DNA of 64,000 nucleotides. Origin: Streptomyces sp. Alt3 (lineage in GTDB: Bacteria; Actinomycetota; Actinomycetes; Streptomycetales; Streptomycetaceae). The translations under genes were made by a program, and so were the position numbers. A model generated the notes under the pieces. That model was not told the origin of the DNA and did no database searches. It saw nothing but the letters and a program-made list of their open reading frames with translations. The stretch lies in the NCBI RefSeq assembly GCF_030719215.1, contig NZ_CP120983.1, positions 2,604,001-2,668,000 of the forward strand, read 5' to 3'. This document shows, piece after piece, positions 19,271 through 26,845 of the stretch. How positions within the stretch are numbered: position 1 is the stretch's first letter; every line of letters begins with the position of its first letter.

Positions 19271-21918
19271 ACCGTCGTCTCCTCGGTGGCTGTGACATCT
19301 TCCACGCATCGGAAACCCACCGCGTTGCTCCCACCGCGCTTTCGGTAGATCCCCTTGCTGCTCACCTGTACCGCGCGCATCGGATTGTCGTAGCTGCCAC
19401 CGCAGATGACGGCCTCACCGGGATCCCCCAGACTGGTGGACGTCCACTCCCAGCAGTTGCCCACCATGTCCACAACGCCGAACGGAGAACGGTTACCGGG
19501 CCGTTCGGTCGCCGGGGTCACCCATGCCCTGCGTACAGCGTCGCCCGCAAAATCCTCGTACCAGGCTTGGTAGGTGACAACGGAGTGCCCGACCCATGAG
19601 TCCGCACAGTTGACCAAGGCGGCGTCCGGGGCATCGCCCCACGGGAACAGCCGCCCGTCCGTACCGCGCGCCGCGGCTTCCCATTCCAAGGACGTAGGCA
19701 ACCTCTTGCCCTCGAATGCAGCGAAGGCGTAGGCACTCCACCAGTTGACGCAGACAGCCGGGTACGCATCGAAGCGTGCGTCCGTGTAGTAGCCGGCCTC
19801 GCGCAACCGGTCGGTCCACGGGTGGTGCGTGACATTGGCCGGCTGGTCGGGATGATCCCATGGAGAGGTGCCGTCGCTGTTGAGCGCTTCGAGGAAGCGG
19901 CGGTAGCGCGCCACGGTCACGGCGTCACGATCAAAGCGTACGGATCGCGGTACTCGGCGCAGAAGGAGCCGTTCCGCGGGGCCGACGAGATAGGTACCGG
20001 CGGGCAGGACGCAGTCGTCGGTCGCCGGGCTCCCGGGCAGGCCCGCGAGGAACGCCCGTACCTGCTCGGTGATGAATGCGCCGCCCGGTACATCCGCCGC
20101 CGTGTCCCGGTGTTCGGCCTCAGCCAGATACCGCGCAGCCAGTAGCGCCTGGTAGGCAGTGTGCACGAAGGCGACCTGGTCGGAGCCCGCCTGGCGTAGC
20201 AGAGGAAGGAACACACAGGCGTCGAAGGCGAGCCGCCCGCCGGTGAACGCGCTCATCCCCAACGCCCGGTGCAGGTCGAGAAGGGAAAAGACGGTCTGGT
20301 CGGTCAGAAATGCGTGCCCGAACGAAGCGGTCATGCGCTCTTCGATGCCTGTTCGGCCATGGGCGGCCAGTGTCTGCGCGATGTGCGCACCAAGGATGTC
20401 GGCGAGGGGCTGACCGGGAGGAAGCGCCAGTGACGCTGTGAGTCGCTTCTCCAACGGTGTCGCATCAGGTTCGGCGAGGCGTACGAGGTGGAAGTGCGGG
20501 ACCCTCGCCGGGTCGACTCCATTGGCGTACATCTGCTCGACGAGCTGCTCGGAACGGCCTGCTCTGCTGTCCAACAGCTGGCGTACCTGTGGCGAGTCGG
20601 CCAGAAAGGACACCCGCGAGCTCATGACCACGGCGGACTCGGCAGAGAGCACAGCCGCGAGGTCCGCGAAGAGCCGCAGGAAGCCGGCAGGGCTTGATTC
20701 CTCTACACCTTCGTCAACCGCGTCGAGAATACAGAGCGCGGTGCCTGAGCGGATCAGGTAGAGGAAGAGGTCGTAGGCACAGGAGCGGTCCGACTCCATG
20801 GACGGCGCCAGGAGCCTCCCGGCGTACTCAGAGAACGGCTCGTCCTTGGGTTTGAGCCCGAGATCGAAGTAGAAGCGGAACCGCCGGGTTCCGGGGTTGG
20901 ACGCCAGGGAGCGCAGAAGGGTGCTTTTCCCGCTTCCGGAGCGGCCGGTAACGAGCACGTTGGCGCTGCCCCGAGCGAGGCGGGTGAGTAGCTCCGCCGC
21001 ATCCTCGGACTCCGCCATCCGGGATTCACCGGTGTGCGGGTCGGTGGACAGTACGGCTGCACTGACCGCGACGTGGGGCTCTACGTGCCCGACCGAGGAC
21101 GAGATGGCCCCGATATGTGTATCGAGGTTGATGAGTGTCTCGACGAAGCCGTCGTAACGGACGATGCGGAAGTCGAGTCCGAGCAGGTCGTGAAGTGCGC
21201 CGGAGGCCGCGCTGCCGTTGTCGTCCTCCAGAACGACGAACCTGGTGAGCTTGGGCAACCGGGTCCGCAGCAACTCGCCGCCGGTGGTGGCGAGGACCGT
21301 GCTCAGTTCGTCGGCCTCCTGGGAGAGCATGAGTTCCACGTACTCGAACCGCATGCCTGATTCGCGGCAGAACAGCTGGTAGACGGTATCGGGGCTGAGA
21401 ACGAAGCGCTTGGCCTGCCGATAGCCCAGGGTGACGTACAGGCCTGCCAGGAACTCACAGCGTCTGGCCACCTCTGGGGCCACATCGGGTTCTCCACCGA
21501 GGAGCGCCGTACTTCCCGTGTTCGTGAACCAGACCAGCACATCCACGAGGCGTCGCACTGCCAGGAGGCCGTCCTCGTCGCTGATGTCGTATCCGTCGTG
21601 CGTGGAGCGGTTGCGGAGCCGGCGGATGTCGTCGAGGGCGTCCATCACCGTGCTGCTGCGGATGTGCGGACGGCAGCGCTTGACCAGGTCGTTCAACGCC
21701 TTGGTCGTGGGGTCGCCCTCGATGTTGTGGTGACGCCATAACTCCTTGAGGAGCTTCTCGGTCAGCTTCCCGACGAGAGCCACTGCATTCTCGGGATAGC
21801 CGTCGTTGAGGCTGCGCAGGGGACGCTCGAGGTCGAGTCCGAGGTGGTCCGCGATCCGCGAATGATCGTCCAGTTCGCTCCGGAGCCGACGCAGTCGTTC
21901 ATCAACCACAGTGCTCAT
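19267..21918 (-). CDS. HEPN-like + NACHT NTPase + FGE/sulfatase-modifying-factor-like fusion (operon gene 2)
   Basis: 883 residues, cytoplasmic. Residues 1-140 form a helical HEPN/DUF4145-like domain with an R-x4-H motif (RNRSTH, 102-107), a signature of HEPN ribonucleases. Residues about 145-290 are of unknown fold. A NACHT/STAND-type NTPase follows, with Walker A GRSGSGKST (325-333), Walker B ALCILDAVDE (394-403), an SSRVSF arginine segment near 434, and a FVHTAYQALLAARYL helix near 584. Residues about 638-876 are an FGE-sulfatase domain (GKRLPTSLEWEAAARG, GNCWEWT, GGSYDN, GFR). The two active-site cysteines of true FGEs are missing. Codon 60 is TTA. Such fusions occur in biological-conflict systems; this is the core of the four-gene operon. 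Confidence 0.88.
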   Translation of the reverse strand: MSTVVDERLRRLRSELDDHSRIADHLGLDLERPLRSLNDGYPENAVALVGKLTEKLLKELWRHHNIEGDPTTKALNDLVKRCRPHIRSSTVMDALDDIRRLRNRSTHDGYDISDEDGLLAVRRLVDVLVWFTNTGSTALLGGEPDVAPEVARRCEFLAGLYVTLGYRQAKRFVLSPDTVYQLFCRESGMRFEYVELMLSQEADELSTVLATTGGELLRTRLPKLTRFVVLEDDNGSAASGALHDLLGLDFRIVRYDGFVETLINLDTHIGAISSSVGHVEPHVAVSAAVLSTDPHTGESRMAESEDAAELLTRLARGSANVLVTGRSGSGKSTLLRSLASNPGTRRFRFYFDLGLKPKDEPFSEYAGRLLAPSMESDRSCAYDLFLYLIRSGTALCILDAVDEGVEESSPAGFLRLFADLAAVLSAESAVVMSSRVSFLADSPQVRQLLDSRAGRSEQLVEQMYANGVDPARVPHFHLVRLAEPDATPLEKRLTASLALPPGQPLADILGAHIAQTLAAHGRTGIEERMTASFGHAFLTDQTVFSLLDLHRALGMSAFTGGRLAFDACVFLPLLRQAGSDQVAFVHTAYQALLAARYLAEAEHRDTAADVPGGAFITEQVRAFLAGLPGSPATDDCVLPAGTYLVGPAERLLLRRVPRSVRFDRDAVTVARYRRFLEALNSDGTSPWDHPDQPANVTHHPWTDRLREAGYYTDARFDAYPAVCVNWWSAYAFAAFEGKRLPTSLEWEAAARGTDGRLFPWGDAPDAALVNCADSWVGHSVVTYQAWYEDFAGDAVRRAWVTPATERPGNRSPFGVVDMVGNCWEWTSTSLGDPGEAVICGGSYDNPMRAVQVSSKGIYRKRGGSNAVGFRCVEDVTATEETTV

Positions 21919-22700
21919 TCGCCCCCACCTCGCGGCTTCTCCGCTTCACCCAGGACGAAGGCGAATCGGTCGGGAAACACAAGGACGGGCTCGGGGTGAG
22001 CTGCGCTCATCTCTTCGATGCCCTTCTCGATCTCATCGTCGCTGAACGTGGAGAGCAGCGACATGTAGCGAGCGCGCACCATGCCGAAGTATCTGTCCCG
22101 GTCGATGCGCAGCTCGTGCTCGACGTGGGTGAGCTCGGCCTTCATTCCGGCGGACTCCAGATGCCCCACGATGTCGGCCGGGTCCGGCTGGAGCTCCTCG
22201 AAACGGGTGAGTGCCGCGTTGAACAGCGGATACCGGATCGAGGCCGGGAGCATCACCACCAGCAGGCGCCCACCGGGCGCCAGCCGAGCAGCCAGTCCTC
22301 GCAGTGTCCGCGCCGGGTCCGGGAGATGGTGGACCGACTCCTTCAACCACATCGCGTCGAGCTGGCCCTGCGGCAGCTCGACGTCGCCATCAGCGATGTT
22401 TTCCGCCGAGGCAAGGACCGGCATCAGGCCTGGCGGGGGTGGCGTGCCGATCTGGCGCAGCATCGCTTCCGACGGGTCCGCGCAGAGGACAGGGTGGGTG
22501 GGCCGGACAGCCTTCGTCACCTCTCGCGCGAAAAGCCCTGTGCCACAACCGATGTCGGCGATGCGGTCAGCGGCCGTAAGCCGTAGCCCTTCGGCGATGC
22601 GAGCCGCCATCCAGGGAACGTAGCTCGGCCCGTAGACCCAGTGATCGTCGTAGGCGGCGGCGAGTCCTTCGTAGTGCCCTCGTACATCGCGCCGCTCCAC
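21915..22700 (-). CDS. SAM-dependent class I methyltransferase (operon gene 1)
   Basis: 261 residues. A Rossmann-fold methyltransferase with motif I IADIGCGTGLFARE, an acidic loop (LCADPSEAML), motif IV-like LDAMWLKESVHHLPDP and post-motif LAPGGRLLVVML, as in the methyltransferase_11/25 small-molecule type. No target-recognition domain or DNA-methylase NPPY motif is present, so a DNA modification role is unlikely. The stop overlaps the ATG of the HEPN-NACHT-FGE gene by 4 bases, making it the first gene of the operon. Its substrate is unknown; it might make or modify a signal or protect self. Confidence 0.85.
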   Translation of the reverse strand: MERRDVRGHYEGLAAAYDDHWVYGPSYVPWMAARIAEGLRLTAADRIADIGCGTGLFAREVTKAVRPTHPVLCADPSEAMLRQIGTPPPPGLMPVLASAENIADGDVELPQGQLDAMWLKESVHHLPDPARTLRGLAARLAPGGRLLVVMLPASIRYPLFNAALTRFEELQPDPADIVGHLESAGMKAELTHVEHELRIDRDRYFGMVRARYMSLLSTFSDDEIEKGIEEMSAAHPEPVLVFPDRFAFVLGEAEKPRGGGE

Positions 22701-23138
22701 AGTCCCCCCTCACACGTCACCGGACCGGATGACGTCCTGGTCGGCGCCAGGCTATCGCGGAGTGCGCGACCACCAACAGCGTGTAATGCGCCGCTTGTCC
22801 TGCGCTGCCCAGCGAGCGCATCCGGGAAGAACACTGGCGGCCACTCCACACCGAGATGACAAGTCCACCGAAAGGCGGCCAGGAAGGATGCGCACCACGC
22901 GGCCGGGGTGCACCGGCAAGGCTTGCGGCACCCGGACGATCCACCGTCATCTGCGTCACCGTGACGTCTCGCCGCCCAGCAGTGCGGGGGACGTCACGGC
23001 CTGCCACGCCAGGTCACGCAGGCGCCTCGTAGCAATGCACGGTCACAGTCTGGGCCGGCTCCCACCGCTGTTCCACGGTGGTCACCTCGGCGCCCGGTCC
23101 GCACGCTTGCTCCACAGGCCGGGGTCGCGTCCCCTGCC
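22701..23138. other. 438-bp spacer between two minus-strand units
   Basis: Should contain the promoter of the four-gene operon (close to 22700) and the 3' end region of the PIMT-like gene. Open frames on both strands lack family features. One 64-codon frame at 23014-23208 has acceptable codon use but no start signal of its own. Confidence 0.5.
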
Positions 23139-24341
23139 TCACCACGGCTTCCGCACACGGGATCCCGAAGACCGGAGGGGCACCGGGTTGCCCGGCGCGT
23201 CGAGCCACACCACGTGGCCGCGATGATCAACGGTGAGGCCGAACCGGTCGAAGCCTGGGCGACCCTGCCGGTCCCACCACAGCCACGCGGTCTCCAGTTC
23301 ATGCCACAGATCGCGACGCCCCGACTGCACGACACGGAAGGCGGCCTCCCCGCGCACGTAATCGGCCGACGCCCAACTCGTCCGTCCCCTGTCGAACAGC
23401 CACAGCCGGTAGGAGTCCTCCTCCACGTCCGATACACGGCAGAACATGTCCGGGACCTGCACACCGATCGCGAACATGTGGATCCACCCGCCGACGTCAT
23501 CAGGTGACAGCGTCGTCCTGGACTCCACACCCCCGGCCGGCCAGAGGGCCTCGTCGACGAAGTCGCTCGTGGGCGGCAGGGACTTCCTCTGCTCGCGGAG
23601 CCTCATGAAGGCCGACGAGCCGACGAACCGGCCGGTCAGAGTTCCGGCCTCCGTGACCGTGAGCTTGGCCAACGCCTCACCTCCGTACAAGGGGCCCCAG
23701 GGGGCCACGATCACCGACCCCGGTTTGGCCTGGCCCGTCCACTGGCCCGGAATGCTCCCGACCGAGCACGTGGCGATGATCCGGTCGTACGGCGCATCCT
23801 GGCCGTAGCCGCGCGTGCCATCGCCGACGATGACCTTCGGGTGGAAGTCCGCAGCCATGAGCCGGGCGCGGGCCGTGGCTGCGATCTGCGCGTCCACCTC
23901 GACCGTGACGACGTTCATGTCTCCGAGCCGGTGGCACAGCAGAGCTGCGTTCCAGCCCGTACCCGTGCCGATCTCCAGCACCCGGTGACCTGCCTCGACG
24001 TCCAGCGCCGCAAGCATGGAGAACACCATCGTGGGGTTCGAGTTGGAGCAGGACGGCGTACGGCCCCGCCCAGGGCCCGTGTATTTCCCGTCGTCCCACT
24101 GTGTCGTGATCGGCGCGTCCGTCCAGACGGCCTCCCACCACGACTCCGGAGTCTCCGACCGGATCACCCGGTCGTCCTGACGGTTCATTCCCGCTCTTCC
24201 CGGCCAGATGACATCCGGAACGAAGACGTGACGGGACACCGCCTTGAAGGCCGGCAGCCAGTCCGACGTCAGCGCGCCTTTTTTCATGAGCCCGGAGGCC
24301 AGCCCGTCAGGACCGGCCTCCGACATCCTCTCCTCGGACAC
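23139..24341 (-). CDS. PIMT-like (protein-L-isoaspartate methyltransferase family) peptide methyltransferase, probable RiPP tailoring enzyme
   Basis: 400 residues from a GTG two bases after the stop of the small peptide gene; an ATG 15 bases later is an alternative. The N-terminal 90 residues (WLPAFKAVSRHVFVPDVIW, then ITTQWDDGKYTG, then PTMVFSMLAALDV) and motif I VLEIGTGTGWNAALL, VTVEVDAQIAATARARL and VGDGTRGYGQDAPYDRIIAT follow the PIMT fold. A C-terminal extension of about 170 residues ends in VWLDAPGNPV, as in methyltransferases of graspetide, lanthipeptide FxLD and imiditide clusters. Those enzymes methylate an Asp of a precursor, which then closes to aspartimide. The candidate substrate is the 45-residue peptide directly upstream. 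Confidence 0.85.
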   Translation of the reverse strand: MSEERMSEAGPDGLASGLMKKGALTSDWLPAFKAVSRHVFVPDVIWPGRAGMNRQDDRVIRSETPESWWEAVWTDAPITTQWDDGKYTGPGRGRTPSCSNSNPTMVFSMLAALDVEAGHRVLEIGTGTGWNAALLCHRLGDMNVVTVEVDAQIAATARARLMAADFHPKVIVGDGTRGYGQDAPYDRIIATCSVGSIPGQWTGQAKPGSVIVAPWGPLYGGEALAKLTVTEAGTLTGRFVGSSAFMRLREQRKSLPPTSDFVDEALWPAGGVESRTTLSPDDVGGWIHMFAIGVQVPDMFCRVSDVEEDSYRLWLFDRGRTSWASADYVRGEAAFRVVQSGRRDLWHELETAWLWWDRQGRPGFDRFGLTVDHRGHVVWLDAPGNPVPLRSSGSRVRKPW

Positions 24342-24343
24342 GA

Positions 24344-24481
24344 TCAGCGCCCGTCCGCCGGGGTCTGTCCGTCGCTGCTGTTACCGCCTTCGTCAGAGCC
24401 GCCTCCGCCGTGCTTGTTGCCGGAGTCGCTGTCGTCCTGCGGGTTGCCTCCATCGGCCTCAAGCGTCCAGAACGGGTTCAT
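24344..24481 (-). CDS. Candidate RiPP precursor, 45-residue Asp/Gly/Ser/Asn-rich peptide
   Basis: Starts MNPFWTLEADGG; the remainder is almost wholly Gly, Asp, Ser, Asn and polar residues with a GGGG run, and ends PADGR. It has AGAGGAC seven bases before the ATG and ends two bases before the PIMT-like gene. A hydrophobic N-terminal motif (FWTL) would suit recognition by a tailoring enzyme. The C-terminal part contains three Asp-Gly, two Asp-Ser and one Asn-Ser steps, the pairs most prone to aspartimide formation. No Cys is present and no cyclase, dehydratase or ATP-grasp enzyme is nearby. This matches a stand-alone peptide-plus-PIMT layout, as reported for imiditides. It is too short for most gene finders. 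Confidence 0.75.
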   Translation of the reverse strand: MNPFWTLEADGGNPQDDSDSGNKHGGGGSDEGGNSSDGQTPADGR

Positions 24482-24593
24482 AGGAGTGTCCTCTCGTGGG
24501 TTCTTCGAATCGTTCACCTGCAACCCGCCCTGCCGAGGGCGGGGGTGTGGCCCTGCCTCCCTGAGCTCGAACCGAGGCCGGGGAGGCGGGGGG

Positions 24594-24689
24594 TCAGGGG
24601 GTCGGGTCGTCCTTCACTCGGAAGTACTCCCTGACCATGCGGTCCAGCTCGGCGATGCAAGCCGGACAGCCGTACATCGGTGGGTCCAT
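24594..24689 (-). CDS. 31-residue hypothetical protein with a CPAC motif
   Basis: Reads MDPPMYGCPACIAELDRMV then a charged tail ending DDPTP. The ribosome-binding site fits the second ATG (position 24677) better, because GAGGG lies nine bases before it. The C-x2-C pair plus an amphipathic helix could be half a zinc site or a redox motif. It lies upstream of, and on the same strand as, the peptide-PIMT pair, with another small Cys protein behind it. Function unknown; it could be a chance frame, though codon use is good. Confidence 0.45.
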   Translation of the reverse strand: MDPPMYGCPACIAELDRMVREYFRVKDDPTP

Positions 24690-24824
24690 CCCTCGTGACG
24701 AGACAGACCCGAGCCGTATCACCCGCAGTCCGGCGCGTCGTCCGTGCCGCCGGCACCGGCCGGCCGCCCACTGGCCGCCGCCCGCTCCGGACTGCCCAGG
24801 ACCGGGCGGCTCCCGGGACGGTAG

Positions 24825-25037
24825 TCACGGGGCGGCAAGGCAAAGCGGGCAGTTCACAGCACGAGCCCAGATGTCCTTCTCGTCAACGGCCTTGCCCTCA
24901 CCGCATACCGACTTCAACTCACGCGTCCGCCCGGGGTCATCAAGCGGTCCGATGAGCCTGTGCACGGTCATGACGTCTTCTCCGACAGTGCCCGGCGCCC
25001 ACTCGCCCATTTCATCGGGCCGCGTCTTCGCGCTCAT
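24825..25037 (-). CDS. 70-residue hypothetical protein with C-terminal Cys cluster
   Basis: The ATG follows a strong G-rich ribosome-binding site (AAGGGGGGGAA). The C-terminus reads SVCGEGKAVDEKDIWARAVNCPLC, that is C-x17-C-x2-C, resembling a partial zinc ribbon. No family recognised. It is co-directional with the neighbouring small Cys genes and the PIMT-like gene and may share their transcript. Codon use is normal for the genome. Confidence 0.55.
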   Translation of the reverse strand: MSAKTRPDEMGEWAPGTVGEDVMTVHRLIGPLDDPGRTRELKSVCGEGKAVDEKDIWARAVNCPLCLAAP

Positions 25038-25166
25038 TTCCCCCCCTTCTGCCGTTGCCAATGAATCCTGCCGACTGCCACCAGTTGCCGCTCCATCACT
25101 TCCGGTACGGCGAAAGCACTGCGGATTCCACGCCCCGCGTCCACTTTGGAGCAGAGTTCTTCACCC

Positions 25167-25439
25167 TCAAGCCCGTTCGACCCTTCGATGCGGGTGGTTC
25201 GCCATCTCTTCGTTGCAGCTCCGGACCGTGACCAAATTCCCTGCCGCGTACGCTGACGCTCGCTGCCGCGACAGCGCTCCGCACACGTCGCACCCGTCCA
25301 CAGGCACGGGCTCAAGGGCGGGCGTGTGAAGCACGGATACAGCCGGGGGACCGCTCACCGTTCGAACCCGCTTCCGAAGTCCGGCCTCAACCTCTCTGAG
25401 CACACTCGTGCTCGGTATGGCGTATCCGGTGCGTGGCAC
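25167..25439 (-). CDS. Small Streptomyces-type protein with GCDVCGAL motif
   Basis: Up to 90 residues from a GTG; the start is uncertain and the conserved part begins near PVPVDGCDVCGALSRQRASAYAAGN, followed by a variable-length N/E-rich helix and HPH. Short proteins of this kind (C-D-V-C, then an RQR helix, then an Asn/Arg helix) recur in Streptomyces beside DUF397 and DUF5753 genes. The role is unknown; a C-x2-C plus HPH could bind a metal. It diverges from the DUF5753 regulator, sharing a spacer of about 220 bases. Confidence 0.6.
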   Translation of the reverse strand: MPRTGYAIPSTSVLREVEAGLRKRVRTVSGPPAVSVLHTPALEPVPVDGCDVCGALSRQRASAYAAGNLVTVRSCNEEMANHPHRRVERA

Positions 25440-25661
25440 CCAGTCCGGAACCAGTCGCCAGAACGCACCCGCGTCGATCCGTGTGGCCGGCTCGTCGGCG
25501 TCACTGCGGCGTTGCTGGGGACTGGGTGACTTGGAAGTGTGCTACTTCCGGGGCAAGGTCCGCTCCTCTCCGTAGCCGTACCGCTACCGGGCTCACCCAG
25601 CGTGACGTAGGGTCAGGATTCCTTCAACTGAGCGGGAACGAAGGAAGGATTGGACGGCGGA

Positions 25662-26501
25662 ATGGTCAACCGCAAGGAATTGAACCCTGAGAGCAGCCCC
25701 CGAGCAGCCTTTGGTGCCCGGATGCGCAGGTTACGAGAGAGTAGAGGCTGGAGCCAGGAAGAGTTGGCTGAAAGCCTGGCATATTCCGGTCAGCATATTT
25801 CCGCTGTGGAAACTAGCCGGAAGCCGCCAACTCTCCCCTTCTCACGCAAAGCCGATCTCGTCTTCGGCATTACCGATTCCGCCGATTCGTTCGAGCGCGA
25901 GTGGCGCGAGATCCGGCACGGCTCGCTACTGGAGGGCTTCCCGCAGTACGTCGGGCACGAAGGCCGAGCTGTAGAGATCCGGCTCTACAACATTGGGATC
26001 ATTCCCGGCCTGTTGCAGACGCCGGAGTACGCCCGAGTGTTGGCGGACAGCGCCGTACGGCGGGGTGCCATCACGCCCGCACAAGCGGATGAACGTGTCT
26101 CGTTCCTGGCGGAGCGACAGGCGGCGCTGGCTCGACCCCGGCCACCCATGATGTTCGTGACCATGGACGAGAGCTGCATCCGCCGGCCCATCGGCGGAGC
26201 CGACGTCATGGCCGCCCAGTTGGAACATCTGGTCGAGTTCGCCGGGCAGCCGAACACGCTGCTTCAGGTGGCACCGTTCGAGATTGGCGAGCGACGCACG
26301 TTCGACCTGCCCGTCAACCTCCTGACGCTGCCGGATCGGTCCGTGATCTGCTATGCCGAGTCGCAGGCTCAGGGGCACCTGGACCGAGAGAGCACTTCCG
26401 TCATGCCCATGCTGACGGCCTACCATCAACTACAGGCCGAGGCGCTGTCGCAAGCAGCGTCCGTAGCCATGATCAGCCAGTTGCGAAAGGGCACCCCGTG
26501 A
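25662..26501 (+). CDS. XRE-type helix-turn-helix regulator with DUF5753 domain
   Basis: 279 residues from the ATG at 25662; a TTG 12 bases upstream is possible. Residues about 10-70 are an XRE helix-turn-helix (FGARMRRLRESRGWSQEELAESLAYSGQHISAVETSRK). Residues about 90-270 are DUF5753 (YNIGIIPGLLQTPEYARVL, ERQAAL, MDESCIRRPIGG). This is the WhiJ-like class that pairs with DUF397 proteins in Streptomyces. Codon 24 (25731-25733) is TTA and is followed by an AGA, so translation probably needs bldA tRNA. The stop overlaps the GTG of the DUF397 gene. Confidence 0.93.
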   Translation: MVNRKELNPESSPRAAFGARMRRLRESRGWSQEELAESLAYSGQHISAVETSRKPPTLPFSRKADLVFGITDSADSFEREWREIRHGSLLEGFPQYVGHEGRAVEIRLYNIGIIPGLLQTPEYARVLADSAVRRGAITPAQADERVSFLAERQAALARPRPPMMFVTMDESCIRRPIGGADVMAAQLEHLVEFAGQPNTLLQVAPFEIGERRTFDLPVNLLTLPDRSVICYAESQAQGHLDRESTSVMPMLTAYHQLQAEALSQAASVAMISQLRKGTP

Positions 26502-26707
26502 CGACCGAATCCCCCCGTTGGTTCAAGTCCTCGTACAGCAACAACGGCGGTGACTGCATCGAGGTCGCCGCCAACCTCGTCGCCCCGCACGGCATCGTTC
26601 CCGTGCGTGACTCCAAGGACCCGAGTGGCCCAGTTCTGCATTTCGCCGCCTGCGCGTTCGCTTCGTTCGTGGCCGACGTGAAGACCCGGGACTCCTCCGG
26701 CCTCTGA
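26498..26707 (+). CDS. DUF397 domain protein
   Basis: 69 residues from a GTG overlapping the regulator stop by 4 bases. WFKSSYSNNGGDCIEVA, then VPVRDSKDPSGPVLHF, then FVADVKT is the complete DUF397 consensus. These small acidic proteins act as partners of the DUF5753 regulators, probably as antagonists or as the modulated target in a toxin-antitoxin-like or developmental switch. A strong hairpin 22 bases downstream closes the two-gene operon. Confidence 0.93.
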   Translation: MTTESPRWFKSSYSNNGGDCIEVAANLVAPHGIVPVRDSKDPSGPVLHFAACAFASFVADVKTRDSSGL

Positions 26708-26728
26708 CCTACTCCAGGCGCCCGGCCA

Positions 26729-26767
26729 GATCCCCGCCACTCCAGCGGCTTCGGAGTGGCGGGGATC
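26729..26767 (+). terminator. Terminator after the DUF5753/DUF397 pair
   Basis: A 15-bp perfect stem, GATCCCCGCCACTCC with its complement, and a 9-nt loop. Confidence 0.88.
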
Positions 26768-26845
26768 TTCGCCTGCGGACTGCGCCTCCGCCAGCGCCGG
26801 TTCGGTCACGCCGGACGTACGGCCGGTGCCGCGACAGCGCATCGG

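Noticed and set aside
21915..22700. Reading the methyltransferase plus NACHT operon as a restriction-modification or BREX/DISARM-type system
   Set aside because: The methyltransferase lacks DNA-methylase catalytic motifs and target-recognition domains, and no nuclease or helicase typical of those systems is present.
23014..23208. 64-codon minus-strand frame after the PIMT-like gene
   Set aside because: Its start lies inside the methyltransferase gene, it has no ribosome-binding site, and no family pattern is seen. Only codon bias is suggestive.
22729..23226. 165-codon plus-strand frame between the two methyltransferase genes
   Set aside because: Arg/His-rich shadow-type composition, no motif, and its 3' part overlaps the PIMT-like gene.
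25345..25375. GTTCGAACCC resembling a tRNA T-loop, possible attachment-site remnant
   Set aside because: The flanks form no acceptor stem, and the segment lies within the coding frame of the GCDVCGAL protein. GTTCGAAC is a common palindrome.
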